From Selaginella moellendorffii (lineage: Eukaryota > Streptophyta > Lycopodiopsida > Selaginellales > Selaginellaceae), in the NCBI RefSeq assembly GCF_000143415.4, contig NW_003314332.1:218961-282960 (forward strand): a DNA stretch of 64,000 nt. Reading direction: 5' to 3'. Below, in pieces: positions 46,000-58,187 of the stretch (position 1 is its first letter; every line of letters starts with the position of its first letter). The notes under the pieces were generated by a model, which was given only the letters and a program-made list of their open reading frames with translations, did no database searches and was not told the origin of the DNA. The translations under genes were made by a program, and so were the position numbers.

Positions 46000-46480
46000 T
46001 TCAATTGTAATTTAGTACAAATATTATAAATTTTAAAATTTTAAGGTTATGGCGAACCTAATAATTTAATAACTCTCTATATATTATATAGATAAAAATG
46101 TTCTAAAGAACACTTTTTGTTCTAATAATTTAAATATTTACTACATGCAATGATAGGGACATTTGTTAGAACATAAAATAAAATGTTTGCAAAAAGAGTA
46201 TTCTTGTCACTTCTTTAAATTTGTACTCTATCCTTTCTAGCTAGTAAATGTTAGGTTTGTCAGAATTAAAAAATTATTAAATTTGAAATAAGATTATATG
46301 TAAAGCCATATAACCGTTTGAAAGGAAAAAAAATAACTGTTGATGTAAGCTTATTGCATATAAAAGAAAGACTTGGTTCTTTGTAGAATACATTCTTGAG
46401 GGGTTTGTCGTAGCATACTATCTAGAATTTATAGATCTTCATTCACATTCTCATTCGAAAAAAGGAAAATACACCCACAA
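46000..46480. other. E3 left subterminal region, no gene
   Basis: AT-rich, no coding sequence. It aligns, inverted, with the end of E4 (about 61260-61700). Confidence 0.6.
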
Positions 46481-46534
46481 ATGTCTATGGGTTTTAGTGC
46501 TGGTAATTTTAACTCTCACAATCTTTCTTCCTAG

Positions 46535-46933
46535 GGTTCAAGGGCTAGGAGATGCAATAACTATCCCATTGCACAGCATAACCAAATCACACAAGAGAAT
46601 GAAAGAGAGGATAGTGATGATAGTGATCATGAGTTGGAGATAAATGCAATGACAGAGGGTGCAACAAATTGGGTGAAAAAGAATGCCCTCTTACTTGTTT
46701 TAGAAAAGTGCAATTCTGCCACTTTCAAGAAGTGTCCCATATGTTTTCTAGCGTCTGGTGGAAACAATGGCAATGATCAGTATGATGGTATATATGCTCT
46801 TGCGACACATTGCAACATCACGCATCTGAAAGACTACCATGAAATCTTTTTTGAGATGGTAAAGATAGAAATGGAGACACACGAGTACTATGGGCAGTAT
46901 TGCGAGAAGAACACTCGGAAGCATATAAAATGA
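46535..46933 (+). CDS. CPIC-type zinc-finger protein, left gene of E3
   Basis: Open for about 130 codons to the stop at 46931. After an acidic N-terminal part comes KKCPICFLASGG, then ATHCNITHLKDYHEIFF, a CPxC...HC...H arrangement suited to one zinc ion, then ETHEYYGQYCEKNTRKH. A first exon ending near 46502 is likely, because GTAATTTT...TTCCTAG before 46535 is conserved in E4 and in the copy near 62990, but the reading frame across it does not resolve. The gene at 56719-57295 at the other end of E3 is a probable paralogue. Function unknown; DNA binding is plausible. Confidence 0.55.
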   Translation, partial: GSRARRCNNYPIAQHNQITQENEREDSDDSDHELEINAMTEGATNWVKKNALLLVLEKCNSATFKKCPICFLASGGNNGNDQYDGIYALATHCNITHLKDYHEIFFEMVKIEMETHEYYGQYCEKNTRKHIK

Positions 46934-47024
46934 AAAGTGAAATGAAAAAGCACATTTTTATTAATTATATCAAGTATAATAAGTTTTATTGATAGAGAAT
47001 AAACATCGATAGTGTTGGAGAAAT

Positions 47025-50000
47025 CTAATTAGCTCCAAAAGTTTTCTGCAACTCAGCAATAGTAAGGCTTGCTTGGTATATATGAATATCCACTTTAGGA
47101 TCCTGGTGCAAGATGTTGATGAAGATATAGTACATATGCTTGCAAGGAGCATATGCCTTCCCATGTTCCTCACGCTTCGTAAAGTCTAGATATGTGCAAG
47201 AAGGAAAGTCGTGAATGGGAATTGTGTACTCTCCACCTTCTGTTTTGACTGTGTACTCCTTTGCAGGCACAGTGATGTACTTCGTGGAGAGAATCTCACA
47301 CTCAAGTGTTTGAGCCAAGTTTATTTTACCTTGCTTCTGCTTGGAGATGGTACCAATAAATTTAACTGCCTTACCTTTTCGTGTTGGCCTCCTGTGCATC
47401 TCTGTAGGAATAGTCCTGCTCTTGTCACTCATGTCTCCAACTCTCCTCTCAAGATTAAAACCAGATTTCTCAAGGTTTTCAATCTCATCCGAGGTGAGTG
47501 CGACCCCATTAGCAACCGGCCATTCTTTAGGTACTGCATCAGGTTTAGTCACTATAGTGTCTTCAAGCTGCTTCGTATGGTTGGCATCGGTGTTGCAACA
47601 ATATAGCCAACACCATCTTGAAAATCCTACTTGCTTTCGTTCCCCATAGAAATATGGGGCTGGAACAGAAGCAGATTTTTCACCACGAATCCAAGCCCAA
47701 CACTTGCCCCTCGGAAGCATCCCCACACACCTTACATTCGATTTTGCTGGCACGCGTCGGATTGCCCATTGCTTCGGCTCTACGCTACAGTAAGCAATTT
47801 CAACCTGTTGCAATGCACTCTCTTCATCAGCCACTTGAGGTGGCTCGGTCCGAGAGTGGTGTCTTGGAGCAGAATGGTACTCGACATCAGGCCTGTGAGA
47901 GCTTTTTGCTTCAAGGTCCATACCAACATCTTCCCCAACAAAGGAAAAACGACACTTTGAGCGGACAGTCTTCATATCACCAATAGAAGCTCGGGGAGTG
48001 TACTCCATAGATGTGCCACGGACCACTTCCTCAACTGCAATTGCCACTATTCGGGCGGGTGGAGTTAATTTTCTCTTCATCCTATCATGTAACATCTCAA
48101 TAGAAGGCCCTGTTCCCATGTATCTTCCTTCCCCGAATGCCAGTGCTTTTGAAGATTGCTCTATAGCACATATCAAATCTAATAGACAGGCTTCGTATAG
48201 ACTCATCTTCCCTTTCCCTGCCTCAGAGGAACGCCAACTCCAATGCTTACTTTCAGAGAGATTCACAGTTGGGGTGTATGCGAGGTCCTCAAGTGGTTGA
48301 TCCTAATGGAAAAGGCAATATTAAAAGGTAATAAAAGGAGAAGAAAAAATATAAACCAACCTGAAAAGAGTGATGTCCCCATTGGAACATCCTAACTTCC
48401 CACCATCCTAACCATGACTCAAGTTGTGGTAAGCAACTTACGTCTGTATGGCCATCTTCACACCACCACATTCGGATCTCATTTGCTTTTGCCTCATGCT
48501 CTTCTTCAGAAGGTGCAATTTGCCATTCTTTGCACAACTCCTTAAATATTGATTGAAACTTTGGTTTGATAAGGTGGCAGTGCTGGTTTAGGCTTTGAGC
48601 CCAATGGAACTCACAAATCCTCTCACGACCTTCCAATGGTTGACCATTCCCAAAAACTGCTCGGATACCATTCTAGTTTGCACCAGCCCCATCTGCCATG
48701 AAACCATGAAAGTTTGCAGGTTTACCAGTCTGCTTTAGGACAATATCAGAGAGGGACTTCCAAAATATTTCCTATGCTGTCTAGTCTTGTACTTTAAACT
48801 CTGCTGTCGCAATTGTTAAGTTACAACGTAGCCTATGAAAACATAAATATTATAACAATTTCAATATAATGAGAATAAAAATTACCTTGGATCATACACA
48901 TGAGCTCCCATGGTTGTCCAACCGGATACACGCTCCATATGGTCAAAATGTACCCATGCATTTGCAAGGTCACTGGACCCAAACATGTCCATTCGGGAGA
49001 CAAGATCTATGCCAGAGCCAGGGCCCATGGTAGACATTTTGAAGATGAAGGGGCGCTCTTGCTCATTCACAACTTAGTTTGGAAACAAACTTCCGTGGAT
49101 GAACTCGTATGGACAGGTCTGTTTCAATTCAAGGATGGAGTCAATTTTTGATTGCAACTTCCCCTCTTGAGATTCACACATCCAAGATTTTATCCTAAAC
49201 AATATAATGTAAAAAAAAATTATTATTATAACGTATGAAAAATAACGGATGTACCTCCTTAGGCTAGTAGCAGGTTGTACTCTTTGTAGTAAGTCCCGCA
49301 AGCTAGCCTCATTTAGTTGAGTCTTTTGGCAACCTAGATTGAGTAAAGTATTTGCGATAAAATCCTTGAGGACGGTCTTTTGAACATGCTTCGGAGTTGC
49401 AGATGAGTTTCTCATAGTCTCTTCCTGTACAACATCTTTGAAACGGTTGAGAGAACTCCTTTGTATCCCTTCCTGCATTGGATGCATATATGTGCTAACA
49501 TGCACTGCAGCTCTTCTAGCCACTCCATCCCATGGAAGAAAGTAGTACATCTTGGCCTCGCAGATAGCATGACATAAAGGAGCATTTTTGCAGAATCGAC
49601 ATTTGAATCCAATAGCAATGGTGTCACAGGCTAGAGGATTGACTGCAGACCCTTCGAAAAATATAGAGTTTCTAGAGCGGTCTCGATTGCATGCTTCATC
49701 CACACAATCTAAATGCCCGCCACAATGAACTATAGACACTGTGCCTTCAAAATGGTGGACATCCTGCTTGGTTTCCATCCCCTTCCGTTTGGAACCTGTG
49801 CTGCTGACAAGAGGTGGTAGCTCGAAGAAAATGTTGCCATTGTAGGAGGATGGAAGCTCACTCACAGGCCTATACAAAAACAAGTTCACGTCGATTGAGA
49901 GGTGTGAAAACTGGAAAGCATTGCTAACGGCTTTGAATATTGCTGAAGTTGGAGTTGGAGTTGGAGCTGGAGCTAGTGAATTTTGCGCCGACACTAGCAT

Positions 50001-50351
50001 GACATCTCCACTTGAACTAGAAGAGGACGAGTGGATAACGACTGACTCTTGCTTCACATTCACTTTCGTTGGAGCGCATTTTGGCATTTTGACTGGAGAT
50101 CCGAACACTCGAATCTCCTTCAACTTGGAATTTTGTAAATCCCATTGTTGTCCACCCTCACCCACACTAGAAAGAAGAAACTCCAAGTATGCAACTATAC
50201 CGGTGTCGTTGCGGATCACAGCCTCTAAAGAAATAGAGCTAAGATGAAGATCAAAACGCCGACATAAAAAACTTTCAGAAACAATACTTTGAGAAAATGA
50301 AAGAGGTGGGTGATCTCGAAAATGAAGAAGAAACCTCTCCATCCTTCTCAA
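47025..50351 (-). pseudogene. E3 DDE transposase with Cys/His clusters and SWIM-like finger
   Basis: N-terminal exon (ATG 50351, to about 49255) with a Cys/His cluster from VHCGGHLDCVDEACNRD to CRFCKNAPLCHAICEAKMYY. Later exons carry SGWTTMGAHVYDPR (about 48885-48930), LTIATAEFKVQD, FHGFMADGAGAN (48683-48715), RICEFHWAQSLNQH (48580-48630), and a long last exon (47025-48266) ending in a SWIM-like C..LDFTKREEHGKAYAPCKH. This layout resembles MULE-type transposases, but the 2-bp TSD does not fit that superfamily, so the superfamily is left open. Stops interrupt it near 49074, 48783 and 48675; each fits a C-to-T type change. It was presumably the mobility gene of E3. Confidence 0.65.
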
Positions 50352-51528
50352 TAGGTTTTGGATTTCTCTCTCTTTATGCTACTTGTAAAAATCTATAGTG
50401 AAACATAATTGAAATTTAAATAGAGTAATAAGAAGACAACGTACAAAATGAATTTAAATTCTATAACAAATTTAACATGTGTAAGTGTGATAGTAATAAT
50501 ATTACTATCATCAATTATGATGTCTGATGCATGTATACACATAGATCCAAGGAAAGATTTTCAGCACGTGAAGTTTGATAGTTAATAATGATACAAGTAA
50601 TGACATTCTGTTATAACATGTCAAACCAAGAGATCCAATCTAACTATCAGCACGTGTGATATGTCAAGTTGTCAAATTTTAAGTGGTAGATGATAATAAA
50701 TCTTGTCAAATCTTATTCTTCAATGACAGATTTGATTCGTAGTACAACTCAAGTTTTATCTATAATTGTGAACACTGCTCAATGACATTTAAAGCACGTG
50801 CCTATTGTTTAGGATCTAATACAACACAAAATAAATTTCTGGATGAGGATTCATCCATTCATAGATGGATATGGTATAACATATTTTAATGTGCCTTATT
50901 TATACTCTTTAAAGTTCTTGTAACGATTCCAAAATATGTACAAAATATTGATGAGAATGCATCCTTTCTAGATAATTTGTAAAATATAATATCATATCCC
51001 TAATAACAGAAATGTTGATAGGTGCTAGTTATACCATCATTAAAATATACAAAATAAAGAAGCATAATTTACATATAATAATAATGATAAGATAAAATAA
51101 GATCAAAGATATTGTGATGGTTGAGATTTAGGTTATTCGGAATGAACGGCCAGGATTAGAGATTGGTTAGGGTTAGGGCAGCTGTCAGGATTAGGGTTAT
51201 GGTAGCCGCCAAGATTAGGTTACTGTTCGCATCGTGAGTGGAGCACGCGAGAGATCGAGAGATTGAGCGCGAAGGAGATCGAGGGATTGAGCGCGAAGGA
51301 GATCGAGGGATTGAGCACGAAGGAGATCGAGGGATTGAGCGTGCAAGAGATCGAGAGATTGAGCGCATGAGCGGGAGAGATTGAGCGCGCGAGCGGGAGA
51401 GATTGAGCACGCGAGCGGGAGAGATTGAGCGTGCGAGCCGGAGAGATTGAGTGCACGAGCAGGAGAGATTGAGTGCGCGAGCGGGAGAGATTGAGCACAC
51501 AAGAAATCTAGAAATCAAGGGAGGAAAG
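50352..51528. other. E3 divergent region upstream of the ParB/methyltransferase gene
   Basis: AT-rich to about 51120, then a tandem repeat of 24-28-bp units GCGAGCGGGAGAGATTGAGC (51240-51510) directly before the gene's start. A GC-rich tandem repeat at the equivalent place also precedes the E1/E2 ParB gene. No coding sequence is supported. Confidence 0.6.
51240..51510. repeat. GAGAGATTGAGCGCGCGAGC tandem repeat
   Basis: About ten units in two sub-types (GAAGGAGATCGAGGGATTGAGC and GCGAGCGGGAGAGATTGAGC forms). It produces open frames on both strands that are read as artefacts of the repeat. Confidence 0.75.
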
Positions 51529-54500
51529 ATGCCACCAAGGGTGAGTTTCGATTTGATTGCTTCCACTTCCATTTTTTGAGTCCATTGCTTCCCTTTTTTT
51601 TTCTTGATTGCTTCTTTGCTGGCCGAGCTCGAGCTCGGGCTGGCCACCTCGGGCACTTTGGCTGCCCAGGGGGCCGAGGTTATTCAAATAACCTCGGCCC
51701 CTTAGCGAGCAAAACTGCCTGAGCTCAAGCTCGGGCCAGCCACCTCGGGCAGTTTTGCTTGCCGAGGGGCTGAGGTTATTTGAATAACCTCGGCCCCTCG
51801 GAGAGCAAAACTGCCCGAGCTCAAACTCGGGCCGGCCACCTCGGGAAGTTTTGCTTGCCGAGGGGCCAAGGTTATTCAAATAACCTCGGCCCCTCGGCAA
51901 GCAAAACTGCTCAAGCTTGAGCTCCGGCCGGCCACCTTGGGCACTTTGGCTGCCCAGGGGGCCCAGGTTATTCAAATAACGTCAGCCCCTCGGCAAGCAA
52001 AACTGCCCGAGCTCGAGCTCGGGCTGGCCACCTCGGGCACTTTGGCTGCCCAAAGGGCCGAGGTTATTCAAATAACCTTGGCCCCTCGGCAAGCAAAACT
52101 GCTCAAGCTCGAGCTCGGGCTGGCCACCTCGGGCACTTTGGCTGCCCAGGGGGCCGAGGTTATTCAAATAACCTTAGCCCCTCGGCAAGCAAAACTGCCC
52201 GAGCTCGAGCTCAGGCCGGCCACCTCAGGCAGTTTTGCTTGTCGAGGGGCCGAGGTTATTCAAATAACCTCGGCCCCTCGGCGAGCAAAACTGCCCGAGG
52301 TCGAGCTCGGGCCGGCCACCTCGGGCAGATTTGCTTGCCGAGGGGCCGAGGTTATTTAAATAACCTCGACGCCTCGGCAAGCAAAACTGCTCAAGCTCGA
52401 GCTCGGGCCGGCCACCTTGGGCACTTTGGCTGCCCAGGGGGCCAAGGTTATTCAAATAACATTGGCCCCTCGGCAAGCAAAACTGCCCGAGCTCAAGCTC
52501 GGGCCGGCCACCTCGGGCACTTTGGCTGCCCAGGGGGCCAAGGTTATTCAAATAACCTCAGCCCCTCGGCAAGCAAAACTGCCCGAGCTTGAGCTCGGGC
52601 CGGCCACCTCGGGCACTTTGGCTGCCCAGGGGGCCGAGGTTATTTGAATAACCTCGGCCCCCTGGGCAACCAATGTGCCCGAGGTGGAGTCTAGGCCCAC
52701 TTGATTTTTTTTTTCTCTTTGACTGTTTGAATTTCTCATTATCTTTATTTAGTTTGACTAATAAAACTTTTTCTCTTGCAGAAAAGGAAAATTGTAACAC
52801 ATAAAAAGGTGGTTGGAGCCAAGACATGAGAAGTTCAATTTGGCACTAACGACAACATCACAATCGACATGTCCATTGGCACAACAAAGACACATTTAGT
52901 TAGAGATTCACCACCTCCACCACCATCACCTCCACTATCACCACCTCCACCACCGCCATCGCCACCTCCACCACCTCCATCACCACCTCCACCACCTCCA
53001 TCGCCACCGCCACCACCACCATTGCCACCACCACTGCCACTATTGCCTCTGCCCCCGCTGCCACCGCCACCACCACCATTGCCACCACCACTACCACTAT
53101 TGCCTCTGCCCCCACCACCACCGCCACCACCACCAACGCAAATCCCTAAAGTTGGGCAATCTAGTGGTGTTCACGATAGGGAACCTGAGGAACAGCTTGG
53201 AGCTGAAAGAGTTGCAGACCTTCCTGACAATGTGGTGGACAAGCGCTTCCAAGAGACTATTATGTGGACAAGGGAAAAAGCAGTTCACCAAACACTTGAG
53301 GCGCTCAAGTGGCCAGGCCCTTGTGACTTGATCAGAGAAATCCCCCTTTGCCATTTGCAGCAGACGAACCTTGTCCACAAAGCATCCAAGTATGTCAACC
53401 CGGATATATACAGCTTGTTCAAACAAAATGGCCTTGCAACAAATATCGGTATGTTTCTAGTCTCTTTTTGCAAGCCAGGAACAACGAAGATCATTACTGT
53501 CACACCCAAGATTGTGAATAGCTGGGATCCTATTTGGAGGAGGAAGTCCCTAGAATTTGATGACATGCTTATCAGACATCCTGAGACTCGACAACTTGCG
53601 GGGACAATGTTTCAAATTATTGACGGTAACCACCGATATGGAGCTTGGATGAAGTGTATCGACGATCATTTTCACGATGATCCCGTCTACCATATCAACG
53701 TTCCAGTCGGCCATGTCTACGCGAGGGGACCTTTAGATGTCAACAGACTTATCTTGGCCTGCCAAAAGATCAATGCGTAAATTTTATAATTTTACCTCTA
53801 ACTCCACTTTAACTTGTTTTGTTGTGTTTAAATGTAGGCTTGGGCAATTCGCTGTTCAAAAACAAAATCTTGTCCATGACATCGAGCAACTTCGATTTTT
53901 GGCAGACTTGAGTGAGGATGACATCCGCCTACATTATGGTGATGATCTCGCAACACTTGTTCGGCACTCACACACTCGAAATGACGGTACAACTTGGTTC
54001 AATAACCCAATCAGTTTTATGCTCATTGTATGGTGTAAGGTATGTCTTTCCTTTTTATTTTATAAAAGCCTCTTTTAATTGTTTTGGTTTTTAGCCTTTG
54101 GTGAAGGTCAAGCAAGATGCTTACGAACTTGCATATCTGGAGAAGAGTTGGGAAGAGCTCTCAGCTGAGTTTGTACAAATTGAGCACAAAATTCAGCATG
54201 CAAAGTCCTCAAAGTTGAAGAAACTAGTATGCATTGCAGACAATCGCAGGCCGAAGGAGTGGCTAGAGACTATAGCCGAAATTTCTTCTCATGAATGTAA
54301 GTTATTTATCACACTTCATTTTTCTTAATTATGCATATGTTACTTTTGCAGTGAACAAAAGTCCAGATGACATGATTTACAATATTACAAAATCGAAGCT
54401 TCCATATAAGCAACAGATAGAGACTCTAGAGTTCCTCAATGTCTGCTTGATGAACAGAGAGAAAGGACTGCCAGAACTATTTGAGAACATGATGAGAAGG

Positions 54501-56409
54501 GCTGTCTACATCACGCAAACTATAAGTGAAGGTGAGAAGTTCTTGGCACCACACATTGGTGACGATCTAGATGGCACATTCATGTCTTTCGACACCTACA
54601 TCAACACATCATTGGAAGGGATCGAAGAGGGGTGGCTGCTAGAGAAGTCTACAAGCACAACAACTTATGATTGCTAACATGGTCAACCTTATTTCATGCG
54701 ACGTGCAGCTTATAGGTATAATATGATTTCTAAGACTGTTTTTTAATATATATTGTTTATAGGTATCTTCGATATAGAGGCATGCCATTTGAGGCACTAG
54801 TTTGCACTCGACTTGTTGCAAAGGGTGTAAAAGATGGAGGAATGTACCCAACAATGTTTGCGAGAGTTTCGAAGGCACAGAAGATAGAATGCCCTTGGGA
54901 GTTGGAGCTCCTAGGGAAGGAGACCTCTACACTAGATCGCGAGGAAATTATCAATGCTAGCAACGATGGCAATGCAAATGACGATGGAGATGAGGATGAG
55001 GAAGCTCCAGATCAAGTTCATGTTCCACCACCAGACAGTCAGGAACAGGCTCCAATTCAACCATCAAACAACCAAGATCCAGATTAGGTTCTACCAGTAA
55101 ATAACGATGATCAAGTGGTTCACAGAATATCACGTCGACCTCGAGGTAAGCAAAAGTGAATTTTACAAACTAAAGGTGGTAATACATGTTTTTTGCAGCA
55201 ATGACTGTTGGTAGTAATTTCTTTCCAGCTCGATGAGATGCTCGTGAAGAGGAGTTGGAGGAACTCTCATTGACAACATGCCATATGACGGTATCATACT
55301 ATTTATTACTTATTTCATTCACTTAGCTCTTTTATAGGTCCGTCCTATGTCCCCAATAACACAACGAGGCATTGTAGGTATCTTCATTGGCTCTTATAGT
55401 AGATTATTGACATCTTTCAGGGAAGACGACATCAACATGGATATACGCCGCCAGTTCAACCGTTGGTGCTGAAAGATACAAAGGCCCGTGCTCCCAGTTG
55501 CGGACTTCATTCTCTTTGATTTTCCAAATGGTCTTTCAGATATCAATGGGAAAGTTGAGGATTAGAACTTTTTCACACCTGACCACTTGCGCGATGCATT
55601 CCTATTGTCCAAAGCACTTATGCTCGAAGCTGGCCATGTCATCTTCATCCTACCGAACAACCCCAACTAGATGTATGAGCTTATGATGTGCGCAGCAGAA
55701 GTTCATTTCAAGTCATTCTCTTCTGGGTGCATCATGGATCCTATTGGCGTTGATATGAGGGGCGTCTAAGGGAAGCTTGAAAAGGTGAGTATGTATTTTA
55801 TATTTTTATCTAATTTCTAAACATTTTTATTTTCCAAGTTATGATGTGGACCTATCATGCCTTTTGCAGAAACACACATGATGGGTTTCGTGGTAGCGAA
55901 CATGCAGCATGTGTTTTGCCTGAGTACGACAGTTCCACTAACATCATACCCAACCTTGTGGATGAGCAAATCCGCAATACATTTCCAAGGTACCGATTCC
56001 AAACTCCATCAGCAATGCAAGTCTTGCTTGAGCTCTATTGCCCACCAAATGGTGTTGTGATTGATTGCACAGCAGGTAGCGGTTTTATGGTGGAGGCAGC
56101 ACGTGACTCTGGTAGGTCGGTGTTTGCTATTGAAGAACATCATTTCTTCAAATGCCGGCTCAGAGGATTTCGTGAGTTGCCTTCAACCTCAAGGAGGTAA
56201 ATTATGTTTATTAAAATTTCAATATATATTTCATTCTATTTTATAGATCACAGTCACCTGGAGCTCCTAGAATTGGAGGCTTTGGAAGTCTCCCTAACTA
56301 TGCAGAAGCCATGGCTCAACATATGCAAACTGAATCTTCCCCACAATACCAATATAGGAGGAAGTATAAAAGAAATCATTATATTGATGATGAGGTAGAA
56401 GAAAGTTAA
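51529..56409 (+). pseudogene. E3 ParB-like / beta-class DNA methyltransferase gene
   Basis: Exon 1 is ATG plus three codons (51529-51540). A 1.24-kb intron ends at 52781; exon 2 starts KRKIV, making a PPRKRK nuclear-targeting-like start. A proline-rich tract (52905-53145) is followed by a ParB-like domain with MFQIIDGNHRYGAW (about 53610-53645). Exons joined at 53775/53838, 54039/54093 and 54297/54351 carry a helical region. A methyltransferase follows: ILFDFPNGLSD (catalytic motif-IV-like, about 55510-55545), then VVIDCTAGSGFMVEAARDSG (SAM-binding motif I, about 56053-56112). Motif IV before motif I is the beta-class order. The stop is at 56407-56409. Nonsense codons are at 52827, near 54676, and three at about 55563-55770. 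The exact exon set between 54.7 and 55.8 kb is uncertain. Confidence 0.7.
51620..52690. repeat. Tandem palindrome array in intron 1 of the E3 ParB/methyltransferase gene
   Basis: About eleven units of about 96 bp. Each unit has palindrome A, GAGGTTATTCAAATAACCTC with GGCC arms (centres near 51686, 51782, 51880, 51975, 52070, 52166, 52262, 52357, 52453, 52550 and 52646), and palindrome B, GCCCGAGCTCGAGCTCGGGC, between the A copies. The array lies wholly inside the intron. No copy is seen elsewhere in the window. Confidence 0.88.
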
Positions 56410-56718
56410 TTGCATCCTTACATAAAATGGAAAGCTTGTTATATATTAGATGTCAGTGAAAGTGTCAGATGTCAGTAAAATTGTCAGATGTCAGTGTCAG
56501 TGTCAGATACCATAATTATAGATTATCATTCTCACCTGTCACCATCACTTTGTAGCACTTGTGTGTTGCCATCTCCTCCTTCAACATTTTGTAAACAATT
56601 GTATGTGATATGATAGCACCTTCTAGAACAAGGTATGTTACCTACAACTAATATCATTTTATTATATTTTTTCTTTTAATAGTGACAATACTATAGTATA
56701 GTAAAGTAATTCTAGATC
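56410..56718. other. E3 intergenic region after the methyltransferase gene
   Basis: AT-rich. Contains a small repeat of GTGTCAGATGTCAGT (56453-56515). The two flanking genes converge here. No coding sequence is seen. Confidence 0.55.
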
Positions 56719-57295
56719 TTATATTCCACTATAGGGTGGCCTAAAAACCCCATATTTTGCACTAGCCAATGCAGTGTTTCCCAAGGGGATGTTGTTCCTC
56801 ACCATGAAGCAATAGTGGGTATGTGTCTGTAACTCATTCTTGAATCTATTGTACATCCACACGTGCACATTTTCTAGACCTACCATAATTTTTACAGTGC
56901 TCAAGAAAAGTTTGTAAACCCATAGAGCCATTTGTCTTGTCCAAGAAAAAGTAGCATATTGGACACCGAATGTAATAGCGTTCTGTGCTTTCAAGTAGTC
57001 CTGCCATGTCAGGAGCAAGATCTTGCAAAAACATGTGGCATTGCTCTTGAAGCGCTGGAGGCAATCCCTCTCTAGTAACAAGATCCGGAATTTCACATAT
57101 AGGGAGCTCTAATTCAGCTTCACTATAGCCCTCAGCAGAAAAAGGATTGTTATGTGGAGGTGAAGGTGGAATGTTGGTAGAATTTAGGGATGGAGATGGA
57201 GATTGATATGAAATACTGGAGGGCCAAGTACGATTAGCAATGGGTCTCCTTTGAGCCATTTCAATATAAACTTCTAAGGAGCTCAAGGAGAACAA
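56719..57295 (-). pseudogene. CPIC-type zinc-finger protein, right gene of E3 (frameshifted)
   Basis: 57295-56846 encodes a Ser/Pro-rich N-terminal part, PICEIPDLVTREGLPPALQEQ, then IRCPICYFFLDKTNGSMGLQ and TFLEHCKNY, a CPxC...H...C set. The frame then shifts, and the continuation (to 56719) reads MYNRFKNELQTHTHYCFMVRN, matching ETHEYYGQYCEKN of the gene at 46535-46933. The two are therefore probable paralogues placed at opposite ends of E3, oriented away from their TIRs. Possible end-binding proteins; function not shown. Confidence 0.55.
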
Positions 57296-57872
57296 AAAAC
57301 CTATAATGACTATAACTTTTCTAGATAGTTTATATACTAAGTTTTAGTCTTGGGAATGAGGTTTATTTATTATGACACTGACAATACTCAGATTCTTTAA
57401 ATGTCAGTCTTGGAAATGGGGCTTCATAATCATAGCTTTCTTGTAAACATAAGAGCTTCTAGAATTTTAGATTATCGTGTATACACATGCTCTATCATTA
57501 TAATGAATCCTACTTTGCTACACATATATTCTTTTCTACACACGCCAAATGTCTAAGGAAATAAATTGCAAGGAAATATAGACCACATTATAGTGGCAGA
57601 GCACATTGGCACGCTACCATTCTCTCATGTGAGATTGCCTTTTAGTCTTGGAAATGTAGATAAAGTTGATTCTTTGATGTGATATTACTTTTGAGTCTTT
57701 CGAAAGATTTTGATTTCTTTTATCATTATTTACAAAAAATTCCAAAAAACTTTTAATGAGGATTCACTGCAAAATATACCTTGGTCTTATCATATGAGAG
57801 GATTGCAATATAGGCAAGCAATAGAGTTTTTAATATGAATTAATATGTAAATTACAAATGTCATGGAAAGTT
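57296..57872. other. E3 intergenic region
   Basis: AT-rich, non-coding. It aligns in part with 63300-63710 in the right-edge fragment. No gene is seen. Confidence 0.55.
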
Positions 57873-58187
57873 TTATGGAGTAGATTTCTTGGTGCTTTCC
57901 ATTGTGTTGTTCATTTCTTCATTTCTCTTGCTCTGGACTGTTGTTTCAGAAGTAACAGGAGCATTTTTATCAATCGTGATACTGGTCTCCACATTCCCAA
58001 ATGGGTAATAAAGACCAGGAGTGTAATATGGAGATTGTGGTAGTGAAACAAAATTAACATTCTCACATTCCTTTGCACTACAACTCTTACTCATAGATCT
58101 TGTATTTTCCTTGCTTCCCATCTTCTCAAGAACCCTAAAAAATCTTTTGAATGAAGGAATAGTATCTACAGCTGTAAAAGTATTCAA
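57873..58187 (-). CDS. Small protein with SLPxSPYYTPG motif (E3 version)
   Basis: Up to 104 codons; the segment from MGSKENTRSMSK onward is the likely core. VNFVSLPQSPYYTPGLYYPF and NAPVTSETTVQSK match the E2 protein at 32327-32584. A decayed third copy lies at about 63720-63985. The gene sits next to a TIR in both families. No known domain; low complexity outside the motif. Confidence 0.65.
   Translation of the reverse strand: MNTFTAVDTIPSFKRFFRVLEKMGSKENTRSMSKSCSAKECENVNFVSLPQSPYYTPGLYYPFGNVETSITIDKNAPVTSETTVQSKRNEEMNNTMESTKKSTP

Noticed and set aside
51620-52690. CRISPR-like array (regular repeats at about 96-bp spacing)
   Set aside because: The 'spacers' are also repeats, the units are palindromes rather than direct repeats with unique spacers, there are no cas genes, and the context is an intron in a plant-type genome.
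52900-53136. Valine/alanine-rich minus-strand ORF
   Set aside because: Antisense of the proline-rich tract of the E3 ParB/methyltransferase gene.
48900-57096. 'CATGC' and 'GCATGCCAT' matches inside E3 (for example 54777-54790) as members of the E1/E2 palindrome family
   Set aside because: They lack the GGCC centre and the second arm; ordinary chance matches.
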